Source of the DNA: Fragum whitleyi
Taxonomy: Eukaryota; Mollusca; Bivalvia; Cardiida; Cardiidae
Length of the DNA: 64,000 nt
NCBI GenBank assembly: GCA_948146395.1
Contig: OX411559.1
Location: forward strand, 4,326,501-4,390,500
Direction: 5' to 3'
In this document: piece after piece, positions 35,058-47,484 of the stretch
Numbering within the stretch: the first letter of the stretch is position 1
Layout: every line of letters begins with the position of its first letter
The notes under the pieces: generated by a model
The model's database searches: none
Told to the model about the DNA's origin: nothing
Seen by the model: only the letters and a program-made list of their open reading frames with translations
Translations under genes and position numbers: made by a program

Positions 35058-35392
35058 CGTTGAGTTTGCATGGGCGTATCGGTCCCTTTTAATTTTCCGC
35101 CCCCCCCCCCCCTTAACATATGGCGAAACTTAACCTTAATGTATATAAAACTTGCGCAAATTCAAGATTGGTTGTTTCAAATTTTGACCTTAAAAACTTG
35201 CGTACAAATGCATGTGAATTTATTTTATCTTATAACTATACAAATATCCGTATGATAACATCCCGTATGATATTTTTTATGATATCACATAGTTATTTTT
35301 AGAACATGATATAATGTGGTTATTTTTAGAAACTTGCATTTCAGATAGAAACACCGACGAAAACAAGACGAATATAGGTTATAAGATAAATA

Positions 35393-35536
35393 TAATACGT
35401 ACTAAGTGTATTGTATGAAAAAAATATCAAACTCGGTTGTGAGAATTAATAATTGTCTCGGCAGAGCCTCGACAATGATCAATTCTCCCAACCTCGTTAG
35501 ATATTTTTTTTCATATAATACACTAAGTACGTATTA
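35393..35536. mobile_element. Hairpin MITE with ~65-bp arms
   Basis: TAATACGTACTAAGTGTATT at the left faces AATACACTAAGTACGTATTA at the right; the inner arms are GAGAATT/AATTCTC and ATTGTC/GACAAT around a short CG-containing loop. Confidence 0.8.
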
Positions 35537-35623
35537 TATATATAAAACATCTTTTTTGTTGAGTGTGCAATGCCCTAGGATACTTAAAGGGACTGAAATA
35601 CAGATAATGGTCCTACAGCTAGT

Positions 35624-36032
35624 AACATCGTGAAATTAACATTCATCTCAATCACAACCATCCTAAATACGTCACTAAACGCTCAATTCATTCATTAAAA
35701 AGACTCACTGAAACCATTCAAAAACTCTCCAAAATCACTTAAACAGATAAAATCAACAACCTCATTCAAAATAAATAAAGCGAGAACTTTTTAAGAGATA
35801 TAATTGAAAGGGTTAGCGTCTGATAGGTTCTCGAAATAATAGTAAACCATTTATAGAACTTCTTTGCATGTTTATAAAGGGGCAATTGATATCACCAATG
35901 TTGTTCATCTTGAACCAAATAGCGAATTTGGATTACCTCCCTTTGATTTCACTCAAAAATCACTCAGCACACTCGTTCAATTGTATTCCAAAATCGTTCC
36001 AAGATCATTCACATTGTCAATTTCACGATGTT
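35624..36032. mobile_element. TIR element with ACATCGTGAAATTGACA ends, copy 2
   Basis: AACATCGTGAAATTAACA at the left; TTGTCAATTTCACGATGTT (36014-36032) at the right. The interior is similar to copy 1, including 'ATTACCTCCCTTTGATTTC'. Confidence 0.75.
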
Positions 36033-36485
36033 GTTAACGGTAGTGCAAAAAATGAAGACAATTAGCAAATTATTTGTGTAAAAAATTTTGTGCTGTCTTG
36101 GCTTCAGAAATTTTTATGAACCTGACTTTGATTGTCTTTTGTAACGTAATCTTTCAGGAGAATTACTTTAATTTCAAAGACCTTGGTCGTGTCATATCCG
36201 ATACATTCGATGACTTGTTGAGCTTGTACAATGATATCGACAGAGACGTGTTACCAAATACAAAAGCGCCTCTTCATAATAGCTGTGTTCTTTCTATTAG
36301 CACTTGTGAAGCAAAGAGGATGTCCCATCAGTTTCTCAAAGTCAAAACCTTTCTTTAAAATTCAAAACAGGAAGAAGGGGTTCTGGCCTAGCCCTTATGG
36401 ACCTTCACCACTTTATAAAGGCTACATAGAAAATATATTAAAGTATGAAAAAGACAGATTAATAGAATGCCTCTAGTACAGGTAA

Positions 36486-36874
36486 TAACATGGTGATTTT
36501 GAGATTCATCTCGATCAAAATTATTCCTAATCGCTCTCTCAGTGCTTCATCCCTTCATTCATTCATTCATTCATTCATTCATTCATTCATTCATTCATTC
36601 ATTCATTCATTCATTCATTCATTCATTCATTCATTCATTCATTCATTCATTCATTCATTCATTCATTCATTCATTCATTCATTGCTCCACGAAGACACAC
36701 AAACTGAAAAGTACGTTAATTTTATTAAAGGGAGGAAATGAATATCGCTAATTTTGTTCACCTTGAACAAAATTAGCACCATTGGATTATCTTCCCTGAA
36801 TTTCACTCAAAACTCGCTCCACACACTCATTCAATTACATTTCAAAATCATTAATCTTGTAAATTTAGATGAGG
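36486..36874. mobile_element. TIR element copy 3, with internal ATTC expansion
   Basis: Weaker ends (AACATGGTGATTTTGAGA; TTGTAAATTTAGATG) but the same interior order. The CATTCATTC segment has become a 130-bp pure repeat. Confidence 0.65.
36553..36684 (+). repeat. (ATTC)n microsatellite
   Basis: About 32 uninterrupted units inside TIR copy 3. The His-Ser-Phe-Ile-like open frames here are by-products. Confidence 0.95.
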
Positions 36875-37930
36875 TCGCGGTCACGAAAGAAGGTCAACGT
36901 TTATGATTTGCCCTTGCGTTGCAGTCTTTGTCGAGGTCATAAAAAGATTGCGTTTATCATCAAATCTAAATAAGTTTGGGATGCACTTCAACATGTTTTT
37001 AAATTTCTGTAAGAAGACTATATGGTCGATATCCAGCACACACAACGGAGCGCTGGCACTCGTAAGTTTTGTGAAAGTTTCACGAAATCTGTCAATAAAT
37101 GTACAAGTTGTGGTTACAAGAAATGTTGCATCACAAAGGCCCCTTTTTCATTACAAAGCAACATAATCACCAAATAAGAAATCAGAGAAAGGTCTATCCG
37201 AAGAACCATCCTGACACCAATCATTTGCATCTGAAAATTCCTTCCAGAGAAGAAGATATTTTTCTATTATATTTTGTCATTTTGGCTTCTTTTTTTTTAA
37301 GTGACACGACATGTTTTTTCTCAATCATAATTTCAGGAAGGAATCTAAGAGAGCATGTTTTAAGGTTTGTTACTGTGAAATTTGGTTGAATTTCTTGTAA
37401 CCAGTAGTTTTAGAGATTAAGATTTTTTTTATATTTTACAATAAATGGTCATTTTGGGGAGACGTGGCAGCCTGTAGCACCCAAGTTATCAATCCCAATC
37501 ATGTTTTCAGAAGGAATCCGAAAGAGCATGCACAGACACCATTCCTATGCAGTTTGGTAGAATTCTGATCGGTTGTTTCAGAGAAGAAGATATCTTAAAA
37601 TTTTGCCATGTTGGTCCATTTTTTTTTTTTTTTTTTTTTGATGACACAACCGCCCGTAGCGCCCAAGTATTCAGTCTGATCAAGATTAAAATAATGAATC
37701 TAAAAGAGTGTGATCAAAAGCATCATTCCTGTGTAATTTGGTTAAATTCCCTTCAGTAGTTTCATAGATTTTTTTTTATATTTAACCATGAGCCGGAAAC
37801 CCCCGAACCCCCTTTGGATCAACCACTGTTGACTTTAGAAAGTATTGTTTAAAATAGTCAATTTATTTCCGGAGTTGAATTCTAGAGGTTCCTTCTGACT
37901 TGCATTAGATGCATGTAGTGTTGAGAGTCG
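36875..37930. other. Degraded repeat-like DNA
   Basis: Three weakly similar ~200 bp blocks (around 37200, 37450 and 37600) share 'AGAAGAAGATAT', 'TTTTGTCATTTTGG' and 'TTGGT.AATT'. This suggests old tandem monomers of a HINE-like element. A T19 run lies at 37620-37640. Confidence 0.4.
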
Positions 37931-37931
37931 G

Positions 37932-38061
37932 GCCCTGCGTTCAGGATCCAAAAACGGTGCAAACAGTTTTCCAATTATATCCCGCTTTGCACGCGCACTT
38001 GCGTGCAAAGCCGGGTATAATTGAAAACTGTTTGCGTAATTTTGTCATCCTGAATGCAGGG
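37932..38061. mobile_element. Hairpin MITE (CTGCGTTCAGG type), copy 2
   Basis: GCCCTGCGTTCAGGAT at the left and ATCCTGAATGCAGGGC at the right. The centre is CCCGCTTTGCACGC-gcactt-GCGTGCAAAGCCGGG. Arms are about 60 bp. Confidence 0.8.
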
Positions 38062-38426
38062 CAGGCTACATCATTGGCGAGTCCTAGACTGGCAATTTGA
38101 ACCTGCGTCGGATTTACAGAAATTCTGGATCTGCCATTGGTAAGGGCACAATCAATGACATACCAACTATAGAATGTTCGTTTTTTGTCTTTTTGTGAAT
38201 GAAAAGTAATAACGGATGTATCAATTTAGTCTTTTACATCATGTATCATAAAATGAAGTCAAATCGCCTTGGAAAAAAGTGTAGTTACAAGTATATATTC
38301 ACATCAAATAGCCACTGAGCTGTGAAAGGGGCTGGTTCTGCATAGACTATGTGACAAAACATGGTACATGCATTTACCGTAAGCTTATCTAATAGATGAC
38401 CACAAAAATAATATCAAAACTGATTA

Positions 38427-38429
<3 letters not shown>

Positions 38430-38484
<55 letters not shown>

Positions 38485-38509
38485 ATGTATTCATTCATTG
38501 GTTGATTGG

Positions 38510-38603
<94 letters not shown>

Positions 38604-38645
38604 CATGCATTCATTCATTGGTTGATTGGTTGATTGGTTGATTTA
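38430..38645 (+). repeat. (GATT)n microsatellite
   Basis: About 50 GATT units with GGTT and ATTCATTC interruptions. Confidence 0.95.
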
Positions 38646-38939
38646 TTGACTTGTAAGAGTTTAGGCTATGGAAGGCAAGGATTGAAAATCAGAACTGAAA
38701 AAGGGATAGTAATTCCTTTTTATAAATTATTAATCTGTATTAAAACTGTCATACTGGACAAGATACAACATCAAGTTTTTGCGTAGAATAGAAAAAAAAT
38801 TATCAAAAAAAAATATCATGCGGTCTCTTACATATCGTCAGATTGAACAACACCCCCTTTCCCTTATATTGCGTATTTACTAGGCATAACTGGGATTTTG
38901 AAATTTATACGTGTACTCAGAAAGCCACCAACATATAAT

Positions 38940-41202
38940 GGGCCTTTCCGAAAATATAGAAATGGAGTTATCGAACTTGAATACTCTCCGGTGCATTGAA
39001 ACAACGAACGTTCATAACTCCCCATTTCCGGATAGCAAATTTCAGATCGATAAATATGGCTGATATAGGAACGTCTTTGAAATCAACGCGAAAAAACGAG
39101 TTATAATTTATTGTCTCTAGAAATTAAATTTGACTCTTTGAATTTTTGTTTGATGTAGAAAAAAACGAAGAAAGGGCGACTTTTGATTTATAAGGTGAAA
39201 TGTAATATGGTGGTGTTTTTTTTTTTTCTTCTTGATAAAGTGTCGATGTCCGTCCATGAAAATTATTTGAACGTCTTTTGAAAACAACTTTGATTTGATT
39301 GTTTGTGTGAATTTCTTTCATGATGACTATTCATTCTCATTATTTCAATAAAAGCCCCGGCATCATCGTTTGTAAAAAAAAACAGACGCGCTGATTAGCA
39401 ATAAAACAGACGACAAAAATGAAAGGCGGTCAAATTTAGTTCCATACAGATATAAACTTAAAGTGTGGAAATAAAAGACAAATACAGTTAGGTGTAATTT
39501 CAAAAATGTAGAAAGAAGTCCACGCAGTTGGTATTTCATGTCTTAATGATCCAAATTAATATATGTTCTTATATCTTTTAAGTACATGTGAAAATGTACT
39601 CACAATTTACGTAAAGACTTTTCTATCTTTTTTAAATCGTCAATAATAATGCATGTCATATTACATGCATTCATTTCGAGGGTTAAAAAATAAATGTTTC
39701 AAGTTGAATAGTTAAATAAAGATTTTTTTTCTGATCTGTTCAGATTTTAGTTTAACACTAACCTCATACGAATACATAATATTATCCAAATTCTAGTATT
39801 ATCGAAAACGCAGTAACATCCCTTAAATAAAATTTTGTTTTATCTATCTCCTTGTTAATATTTGATTTAAAAAAAAAAAAAAAATTACGATTACGTAATG
39901 TCATATGCCACGTGCGCCGCTTCATTGTCAACAGTGCGATGTTTATTTAACACACGTGTTGTAACTTATGTCTGCTACTGTCGTGGTTTACCGCTCTTTG
40001 ATCCCGATGGGGTCCTTGGCCCATCGAAAACCCTTTCTACAAAGTAACACACGCATACATACAAAAAAAGATATGATCATATTTTTTTTAAAATTATTAC
40101 TTATTTTCGGTCACTACAGCCATATTTCATGAGTGTCTAATCATTAAAAATAAGCAGGGCATTGCATTTGCATTCATTGCCAAATGTATGCTCTTAGCTT
40201 AGCCCTGTCCTATTCACACTTTAATTTAACAAGTATACAACAAAGGCAAAATGAAATTTTGAACAGTGCTGAAAGGGGCTCTTGCCGGATAAAACTACTT
40301 GATTCTAAATGAATATTTCATACATGACCCCTATTACGAACGTGAAAGAACGTGAAACCAACTTTAGCCTAGTCTGACGTATCTATGCAATTAACAGACT
40401 GCGCTGACATTTTCTTTGTTCCATAGAATCTACGCGGTGTGTACATTTATTGTGCCTAAACAAATCACTCCTGTGAAAATTAACTTTGCGCACTAAGAAA
40501 TGAAAAATGTATGATAAAAATATCGCAAACGCTAACATATCCATAAACATGCTTCATTAACTGAAAGATCGCCTATACATCTGTTTGAGTTTTCTTTTTG
40601 CCACGAAGTTTCAATATCGATATATCACAATTTCTTAAATGTATTTGTAAATTGAAATTAGATTAAGCGCCAAGTGATAAATTTATTTTTTTTTTAAAAA
40701 AAATTCTGTCTCAAGCATATATTTAACTTTTTGTTTTCTAATACGAAAAAGAAACATCATAGTTATTTTTATTTCGAGATTGGACAACTTCTAAAAATAC
40801 AAAAATGGGTTAGTTTGAACCGCGATTACGACGTTAGAAGCAACTCGAACAATGATTTATATAGATGAACAATAATTTACTGTTGGGCCGGCTACAAATT
40901 GTATGATTTAAGATTATTTGATTACAATTGGATTTTTATCGAAAAATACTTAACTAAATAAATAAAGGATAAAATAAAAGAAATGTACAAACAATGAACT
41001 ATCTGTAAAATAACTTCAATGAAAACGAAAATTACAAAAATAAAACGGTTTTAAACAATTATTAGCGTCATTATCGTCTGCAAACGGACTTTCATCCGTA
41101 ATCTTTCAATGCTTTCTGTAAAGATTTGCTACCCGAACAAGGGAAGTCACTCTAGCGGATTATAGGGAAAAAGGGAGGTAAACCACTTTTTCGGAAAGGC
41201 CC
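38940..41202. mobile_element. 2.26-kb element with 15-bp perfect terminal inverted repeats
   Basis: GGGCCTTTCCGAAAA at 38940-38954 and its exact complement at 41188-41202. The left side also has inverted GAAATGGAGTTATCGAAC / GTTCATAACTCC. The interior is AT-rich and non-coding, so it is non-autonomous if real. No exact target duplication was found. Its right end lies about 720 bp upstream of the DGK start codon. Confidence 0.55.
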
Positions 41203-41925
41203 ATATGTATAGGGTATTTAAGACGCGATATACACGCGGACTGTGACCGTATGAATGTCCTCCGTCCGCTTATTCTTTTCTAAGACTTGAGCGTTGGTGA
41301 ATAATCACAACATCGTAACTACAGCTTGAATAAGCTCTAGTTTCGATCATTCATCAAAGACATTTTTCGAAAGAAGATTAATTTCTATTACGCACTTACT
41401 CACTTGCCGCGGTAGGCTAATGCTAGTCAAGCCCATATTAGTTGACAAATAATATAGATCTAGTAAATATTTTATCTATTTTCATATTATATTTTATATA
41501 ATTATTTTCACCAATCCTATAAAATTGGACAGCACAAAAGACCTTTTCTTGGCTACAAAAAACACCCCTACTTTCGGTTTGGTAAAAATTGTCATAATTA
41601 TTGGATGCTGAGGATGCTGCGATGACGTAGACGGTTTATTTGCATAAAGCTGCTTCGCGGAAAATTTTGCAGTCTCCAGCATCCCTGCCTCGTTTTGGAA
41701 TCTACTCTGCTCATTTCCGCATGCAGTAGAAAGATAGCTCCTAGTCTAGTTAACCAGTTTATAATATGGATAAACATGCTAAAGTTACTTGATCTTGGGT
41801 GTGTACGCGAAGTGCATTCATTTACTTTCCTTTTCGATTCGGTATAGTAGTCGTCAGTGGAGGAAAGCAGCCACATATCGATGAAATGTCGCGGTGAAAC
41901 TGCGCTGCTCGATTCCACGAGAAAC
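41203..41925 (+). promoter_or_regulatory. Probable 5' region of the DGK theta-like gene
   Basis: The sequence becomes less AT-rich toward 41600-41900, as expected near an animal transcription start. An in-frame upstream ATG at 41881 precedes the better start at 41926. No clear TATA or Inr could be assigned. Confidence 0.4.
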
Positions 41926-42118
41926 ATGGCGTCCGAGATTGTCGGAGAACGGTTCGATGCTTGTTCGGACCGATCAGAGAGCCCTGCCAGTTGTACGGAG
42001 TATTTAGACAGAGGGCATGGCCATTATTTTGTTAAGAAAACATTTCACAAACCGACATACTGCCATCACTGCACGGATATGTTGTGGGGATTGATCGGCC
42101 AAGGTCTGGTGTGTGAAG
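41926..42118 (+). CDS. DGKQ: Diacylglycerol kinase theta-like, first coding exon (C1 domain start)
   Basis: Coding exon with a strong start context (AAACATGG) and donor GAAG|GTAAGA at 42119, phase 1. Residues 33-64 form the first half of a C1 zinc finger: H33-x12-C46-x2-C49-x13-C63, with K-P-T-Y-C-H-H-C and M-L-W-G-L before Q-G. C1 domains bind diacylglycerol/phorbol ester or, in atypical forms, mediate protein contacts. The F-V-K-K-T-F-H-K-P-T-Y-C-H-H-C pattern is closest, from memory, to the first C1 domain of DGK theta (worm DGK-1), which phosphorylates diacylglycerol to phosphatidic acid. Protein kinase D and novel PKC C1 domains are alternatives. The N-terminal 30 residues are polar and Ser-rich. 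The next exon must supply the rest of the finger; I found none before the window ends. The in-frame ATG at 41881 would add 15 residues. Confidence 0.75.
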
Positions 42119-45003
42119 GTAAGAAATTCCTTCTTTCAATTCTCCAAAAGTCAGATTTTTTTACAATACATTTTGGTCTTTGATTAGATATTGTTTTGTT
42201 GTAAAGGTAAAATCACTTTTTATTAATTTGTAGAATGAATATGCTATTGATTTTCCAATACAGACGATAACAAATACTGGATAAGTGCTGATGGAAAAAA
42301 TGGCTGGCTACAATATATGTTAAACTGGTATTGATTTGATGTCCTTGAATATTGATACAAATTAATGGAGATTACCCCCCAAAATAGACAAAATATTGCA
42401 AGATTTTATAACTAGTTTCTTTTCTGAGTTGGATGTTCACTGTATTCTGAAAGGCCTGCAAAGGAAAATTGATTTTTTTGATGAATCGTTTGTGTTGTAA
42501 ACCCGTGTCCCCATTCTTTGATCAATAAATACAATGCAGCTTTAATTTATGTCGCATATGAAAAACAGGTCAATGGTTTGTTAGTAAGTATTTGTAAACG
42601 TTGCAATAGCTTAGTGCGAACACTGAGAATTAAGTTAATATATTTTTTTCCTGTATTATTGATTAGTATTGATAGCTGGGGAAGCTGAGAGAGTGAGACT
42701 GTTCCCTATTGAAGGAGTAAAGTCAATGCTGAGAGCTTATTACAAATGGCCAGATATTGGATTTTAAGCTCGGAACAGAATAAGGCTAGAAGTGTATAGA
42801 ATAATAGATCAATAACACAGTTTTATATGGTTATACAGGGCTTGTATTTGACCCTTAAACCAGGGTTTTAACCCTCTAAATTTTTAATAAATCTTATTTT
42901 GACCTCTACAATTTACTGTATAGCAGTGGGTTAGGTATTTAGAAACATGAAATATTCATGAATGCATCTTTAAACTGCTGAGATTAATAAATGTATTTTA
43001 CAGAATTAATTGTTTCCTTCTTTCTATATAACATTCAAATTTTATATAATTAATTTTAGTTGTTTCAATCAAGATTCTTGCATTCCAATTGACTGAAAAA
43101 TTAGTTTCATTTCTTAATGAAAACATTTTGAAGTATGCAGCTATTAAATAAGCTTGCACCCAAAGTAGTCCCATAAAAAATCTGTCTGAAATGAGGATTC
43201 TAGTATCATATTTTTTTCCTATATAATTACTGTTAACTTTTGTGCATTATTATTGATGTTTGTTGGTCGGGGCTTTGGTTTAAATGCAATTCTGTAAGAG
43301 AAAAAAAATAGGCATGACAAAGGTTAAAAACATTAATGGTGCAGTTGAATTTATAATTTACTAGGATCTTTCAGTGTTTCCACTCAGATTTTGAATTTTG
43401 GGTTTTGTATCCTCCACCTTCAAAAATGGGGATATGAGACATATTGGGGGGGAAAAAAAACTAAAAAAAACACATTAATTATTCATTTATGATTTTATGA
43501 ACAAGCAAGAATATCTAATTCATTTAAAAGAAATGGGTTTTCTCGTCATATCTTTTTCTGAAGACAATATTTTCTATCAAATGAATAAAAGTTTCTTTGG
43601 AAAAAACAATGTAATGTTCATAACTGTCCTCGTTCTCTTTCTTGATTTTAGCTTCTTTTTTCTTAAATGATGATTTTGAAATAGAAATAGGAAGAGAGAA
43701 GTATCTATGAAATACACAATTAATTTTATGTAAAGAGCAACAACAGCAAAAATCAAACCAAAACTTGACATATTAGGTTGACCGATCACTGCTTGTGATG
43801 AAAAATGTTTGATGACTTTTTATCCAAGTTAAGTTCAGGGACTATTTACTAATATTAATAAATTCATGCTCTAATACAATGTTTGGTTGATTGGTTAATT
43901 TTGCTGTAATTTCAAAAATGGATCATGTTACTTACACTGATATTAATTGGCCCAATATTATACAATTATATTATGTAGGCAACGGCAGTTATATTATTAT
44001 CCTGAGACTTATATCAATAATAATCGAATATCGATTTTTACAATGTTACTCTATCATCTATTGGATGTATTAAATCATTAAATGTAAAGATTACCCACAA
44101 TACATATTTTCCCTTTTTGTTTGTAAACATATTAAAAAAATGCATAGACAAAATACACTATAAATCAAGATGTTGCTGCTTTCAAGTTTGAAAAGGGGAC
44201 AAAAAGAACATTGAAATGACATTAATTTGACTTAATGATTAAATGATGAACTTCTTCCCCCTAGGTGCCTTGACAGATCTTTTGGATTTTCAGTTGCATC
44301 TGTTTTCTCAAATTTTGATGAAAATGTTCCAGGGTTTGTCACCAACTACTTTTTGCCATCAGCCTGAAGGACCTGTTAGCCCAAAATATAACAGGTCCTC
44401 CCTGATAACAACAGGTCTTGCATGAAAACCATGCTTGACAGGGTTCTCCCCACAAAATTTTGAAGGCGTAGTGGCATATGCGCCAGCTATATGGCCCAAT
44501 ATTATTAGGCCATATAGCCGCGCTATTAATTTTGTATTTCTGTTAATAATAAAGGATTATTACAGTGGTTTTACTGTGGATAAGGCTATTTATCTTTGTG
44601 AATCAGAACTTTTTTTTGTTGAATATATAATTTAATTTGAACTTATTTTTTTTTCTTTGACACCTATTCAGCTTCTCTACCTGAATACCTAAACCCCAAC
44701 ATCATCAATAAAATGTTGCTTGATGGCTAGAATTCTTTACCCCTTCTCTCCTTCGATTTGTATCCTTCCCCTTTAATAGAATATATTGTGGACTAAAAAC
44801 TATTTCAAAAGAAATAAAGAAAATTGGAATATTAAGAAAGTTAAGTTAAAAAGTCATGGAACAGTAAATCAACTGTACTTAGGCTGTATTATGCTCATAT
44901 ATTTGAGAGGTCCATGGACAGCATTGCATGTATTGTCAACTTTTATAGGTCTCTGTTTATGTATATACAAGGACTTTTTAATATCCTTGGGAAGTCCTTG
45001 TAT
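42119..45003 (+). other. First coding intron of the DGK-like gene, proximal part
   Basis: AT-rich intron without a convincing second exon. A small repeat at 44362-44425 (GGACCTGTTAGCCC / GGTCCTCC) recurs at 57790-57860. A hairpin AGCTATATGGCC-GGCCATATAGCC lies at 44485-44520. Confidence 0.55.
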
Positions 45004-45802
45004 GATTGAGGGCTTTACAGTCAAACCGGCCCCTCGTCAAACCGGCCCCCGGTCAAACCCGCCCCAAATCGGTCAAACCGGCCCAAATATCGATTTTCCA
45101 TCGGTTAAACCGGCCCCTAAAACAAGCCCCAATATAATTAAGACAATAAAGGGTGATAATTGTATAGAAATGCAATGCTCTGTGAAATTTTTTTTGGAAA
45201 GTTGTGTTGAGTTTCGTCTAAGAAAAAAAGAAACACTACGAAAAATTTATTTATTTATTTGAATTGCCTATATTTCGAACTCTTTATCATAAAAAATCAA
45301 CAAAATAATCAAGAAAATAATAAACAAAAGACCATTTTAAATCAGTCACTAGAAATATAATTTTTATGAGGCTATTTCCCGGAATTATTTTTTCATTCTT
45401 TTTCAATCTTTGACTTGGTATAGTTATTATTTTTATAAATCAATTTTGAGTACAAAGCTTCTTTGAAGTGTTATGTATAATTAGTCAAATTATAGAATTG
45501 ATAAGATTGTAACATACAGTCGCCACGCATAATGATTAACCTTTGTATATGTGGTGCTAAAATTATCGATCTGATTAATAGCTTTACAACTTTGCAATAC
45601 ACTGATTTAAAATGGTTAAGAAGCTTTCAAAAGAAGACTTTATACACACATACATCGGCTGAGCAATTAAAAAGAAATGATGAAAATAGACTGTACCAAA
45701 TTTAAAGGGTTGCATACTGAATGATAATATGGTGCGATAGGCCCTACGGTTTGAAAATATTATGGGAAAATGAAAACTAGGTATACAAAAAGTTCCATTT
45801 TT

Positions 45803-45961
45803 TATGCCCCCGATAGGGAGGCATAATAAATTTGACTTGTCCGTCCGTCTGTCCGTCCGTCTGTCTGTCCGTCATTCCGTCCAAAAACTTTAACATTGGC
45901 CATAACTTCTAAATCAAAGCGGTGTCGGGGGCATTGTCATCTTACAGTGACAGCTCTTGTT
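45803..45961 (+). mobile_element. Family H HINE-like repeat (H1)
   Basis: TATGCCCCCGATAGGGAGGC, (CCGT)n, then GTGTCGGGGGCA, hairpin GTCA-tcttacag-TGAC and AGCTCTTGTT. Only 159 bp, with no monomer array. Confidence 0.8.
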
Positions 45962-46719
45962 TCATAATGTTTATTCAAGTATACAAGCATTTCACGTAAG
46001 ACCCAGTGACTTCTTTTAATTTTTAAATAGCTGTCTTGTTGGACCCCTTTTAATAAAAGCAAATTCGATCCGTCAAAACAATTGTGACTTTTTTAAAGTC
46101 TGTACATTAGATATCACTGAATGGAAACTCTGTACGTGACGTTGCAACGGTATTTTCAACATGGCTGACTTCAGATCGATTGCAACGTGTATGTATCATG
46201 CTTTGAAAAAATGATCCACTATTAGTAATAGTTTAATGTTACATGACGCCGTTTGTGTATAATATTGCTTTGATTATTGTGGTTTCGTTATTTTCCAAAA
46301 AATGGGGCATTTCGTTACAGCAAAATTGCACACAAATGTTGTCATATGACGTTAAAACATGAGTATCAACGGATTATTGATTCAAAGATTGTAACATTAA
46401 TGTTAGTCATCTAAAAGGATCATATATTTAACTTTTTTTGTACCAAAAGTGAGTGACACCTTCTTTTTCAGTATTGCATATCCGCCATCTTTAAGCTACC
46501 ATTGCAAAATTGTGTACATACTTGCCATACACAGCATTCCCACTACTTTTTTTGAAAGTGGGTACATGTACCCACATGTCAAGTGAAAAGTGGGTACATA
46601 GCCCAAAACTGTGGGTACATTGCTGAAACATTTTTTCCATTGTAATAAAACAATCTGTAATTGTATGCTTATTAATGTACAACTTAAATAAACAAATAAA
46701 AAACACTATGTTCATTTAT

Positions 46720-46909
46720 TATGCCCCCGATAGGGAGGCATAATAAATTTGACTTGTCCGTCCGTCCGTCCGTCTGTCCGTCTGTCCGTCCGTCTGTCCG
46801 TCCGTCCGTCCGTCATTCCGTCCAAAAACTTTAACATTGGCCATAACTTCCTTATTACTATCAAAGCGGTGTCGGGGGCATTGTCATCTTACAGTGACAG
46901 CTCTTGTTT
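46720..46909 (+). mobile_element. Family H HINE-like repeat (H2)
   Basis: Nearly identical to H1 but with a longer CCGT tract and a few extra bases before 'ATCAAAGCGGTGTCGG'. The similarity implies recent activity. Confidence 0.8.
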
Positions 46910-46985
46910 TGTATTCTTTATCAGTAAACTCTAGCAGAAACAGAGTCACTCAGTGAACAATGAAAATCAAGGGAATGTTAAAGGG

Positions 46986-47201
46986 TTAACCCATTCCATA
47001 CCAATAAAATTTTAGATCTGTCCAATTTGAAAGGAATTGTAGACAACAATTCAAAGTGAGTGTAATTCAAAGTAACTATCACATACTGTATAAAACATTG
47101 TGGTAAAGAGAGAAATTGCAATTTCTCCTTTTCCCACAATGTTTTCCACAGCTATTCTTCTTCAGTGAATATAAACGTGACATTGGGTGGGAATGGGTTA
47201 A
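46986..47201. mobile_element. TTAA-flanked piggyBac-like MITE with hairpin core, copy 2
   Basis: TTAA at both ends, termini CCCATTCC / GGAATGGG, and central palindrome (47092-47145) AAAACATTGTGG facing CCACAATGTTTT around GAAATTGCAATTTC. Parallel in design to the MITE at 6074. Confidence 0.75.
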
Positions 47202-47398
47202 CTCTTCAATGTCAGAAGACGTCATTCAGAGGAAATATTCAAACCATGTGACTGTGAATAAATCGTCAAGAAACATGAATAAGTGACATGTCCCCATAAC
47301 TGTTGCCATAAACAACATTGCACTTCATAAACAATATTAGTCTCTATGGACACAACATAAAAATTAATTAATTTAGATATCTAATTCCAAAAGTCAAG

Positions 47399-47484
47399 TA
47401 ACTAACCATTATATATGTTAAATGTTTCAGGTAGCAGTCATCCTTTAGATTAAAAGATTATTGGAGAATGTAGATGTTCATTTA
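47399..47484 (+). repeat. 5' LTR (internally deleted)
   Basis: Starts TAACTAACCATTATATATG and ends TTCATTTA. A TATA-like stretch lies at 47409-47417 and an ATTAAA signal at 47449-47454. Compared with the 3' LTR, 166 bp are missing between two CATCCTTT direct repeats. Confidence 0.88.

Noticed and set aside
36490..36751. Repetitive His-Ser-Phe-Ile protein in two frames
   Set aside because: Translation of the (ATTC)n microsatellite.
38424..38618. Asn-Gln-Ser-Ile repeat protein on the minus strand
   Set aside because: Translation of the (GATT)n microsatellite.
41857..41925. Earlier start for the DGK-like protein
   Set aside because: The frame opens with GTG; the first ATG (41881) has a weaker context than 41926, although it cannot be excluded.
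44243..44425. Second exon of the DGK-like gene after the CCCCCTAG at 44264
   Set aside because: The sequence lacks the expected second half of the C1 finger, and part of it recurs as a repeat near 57800-57920.
44786..45262. 158-codon frame with Pro/Lys repeats
   Set aside because: Its central part is the GGTCAAACCGGCCC subterminal array of the 9-kb element; no coding signal outside it.
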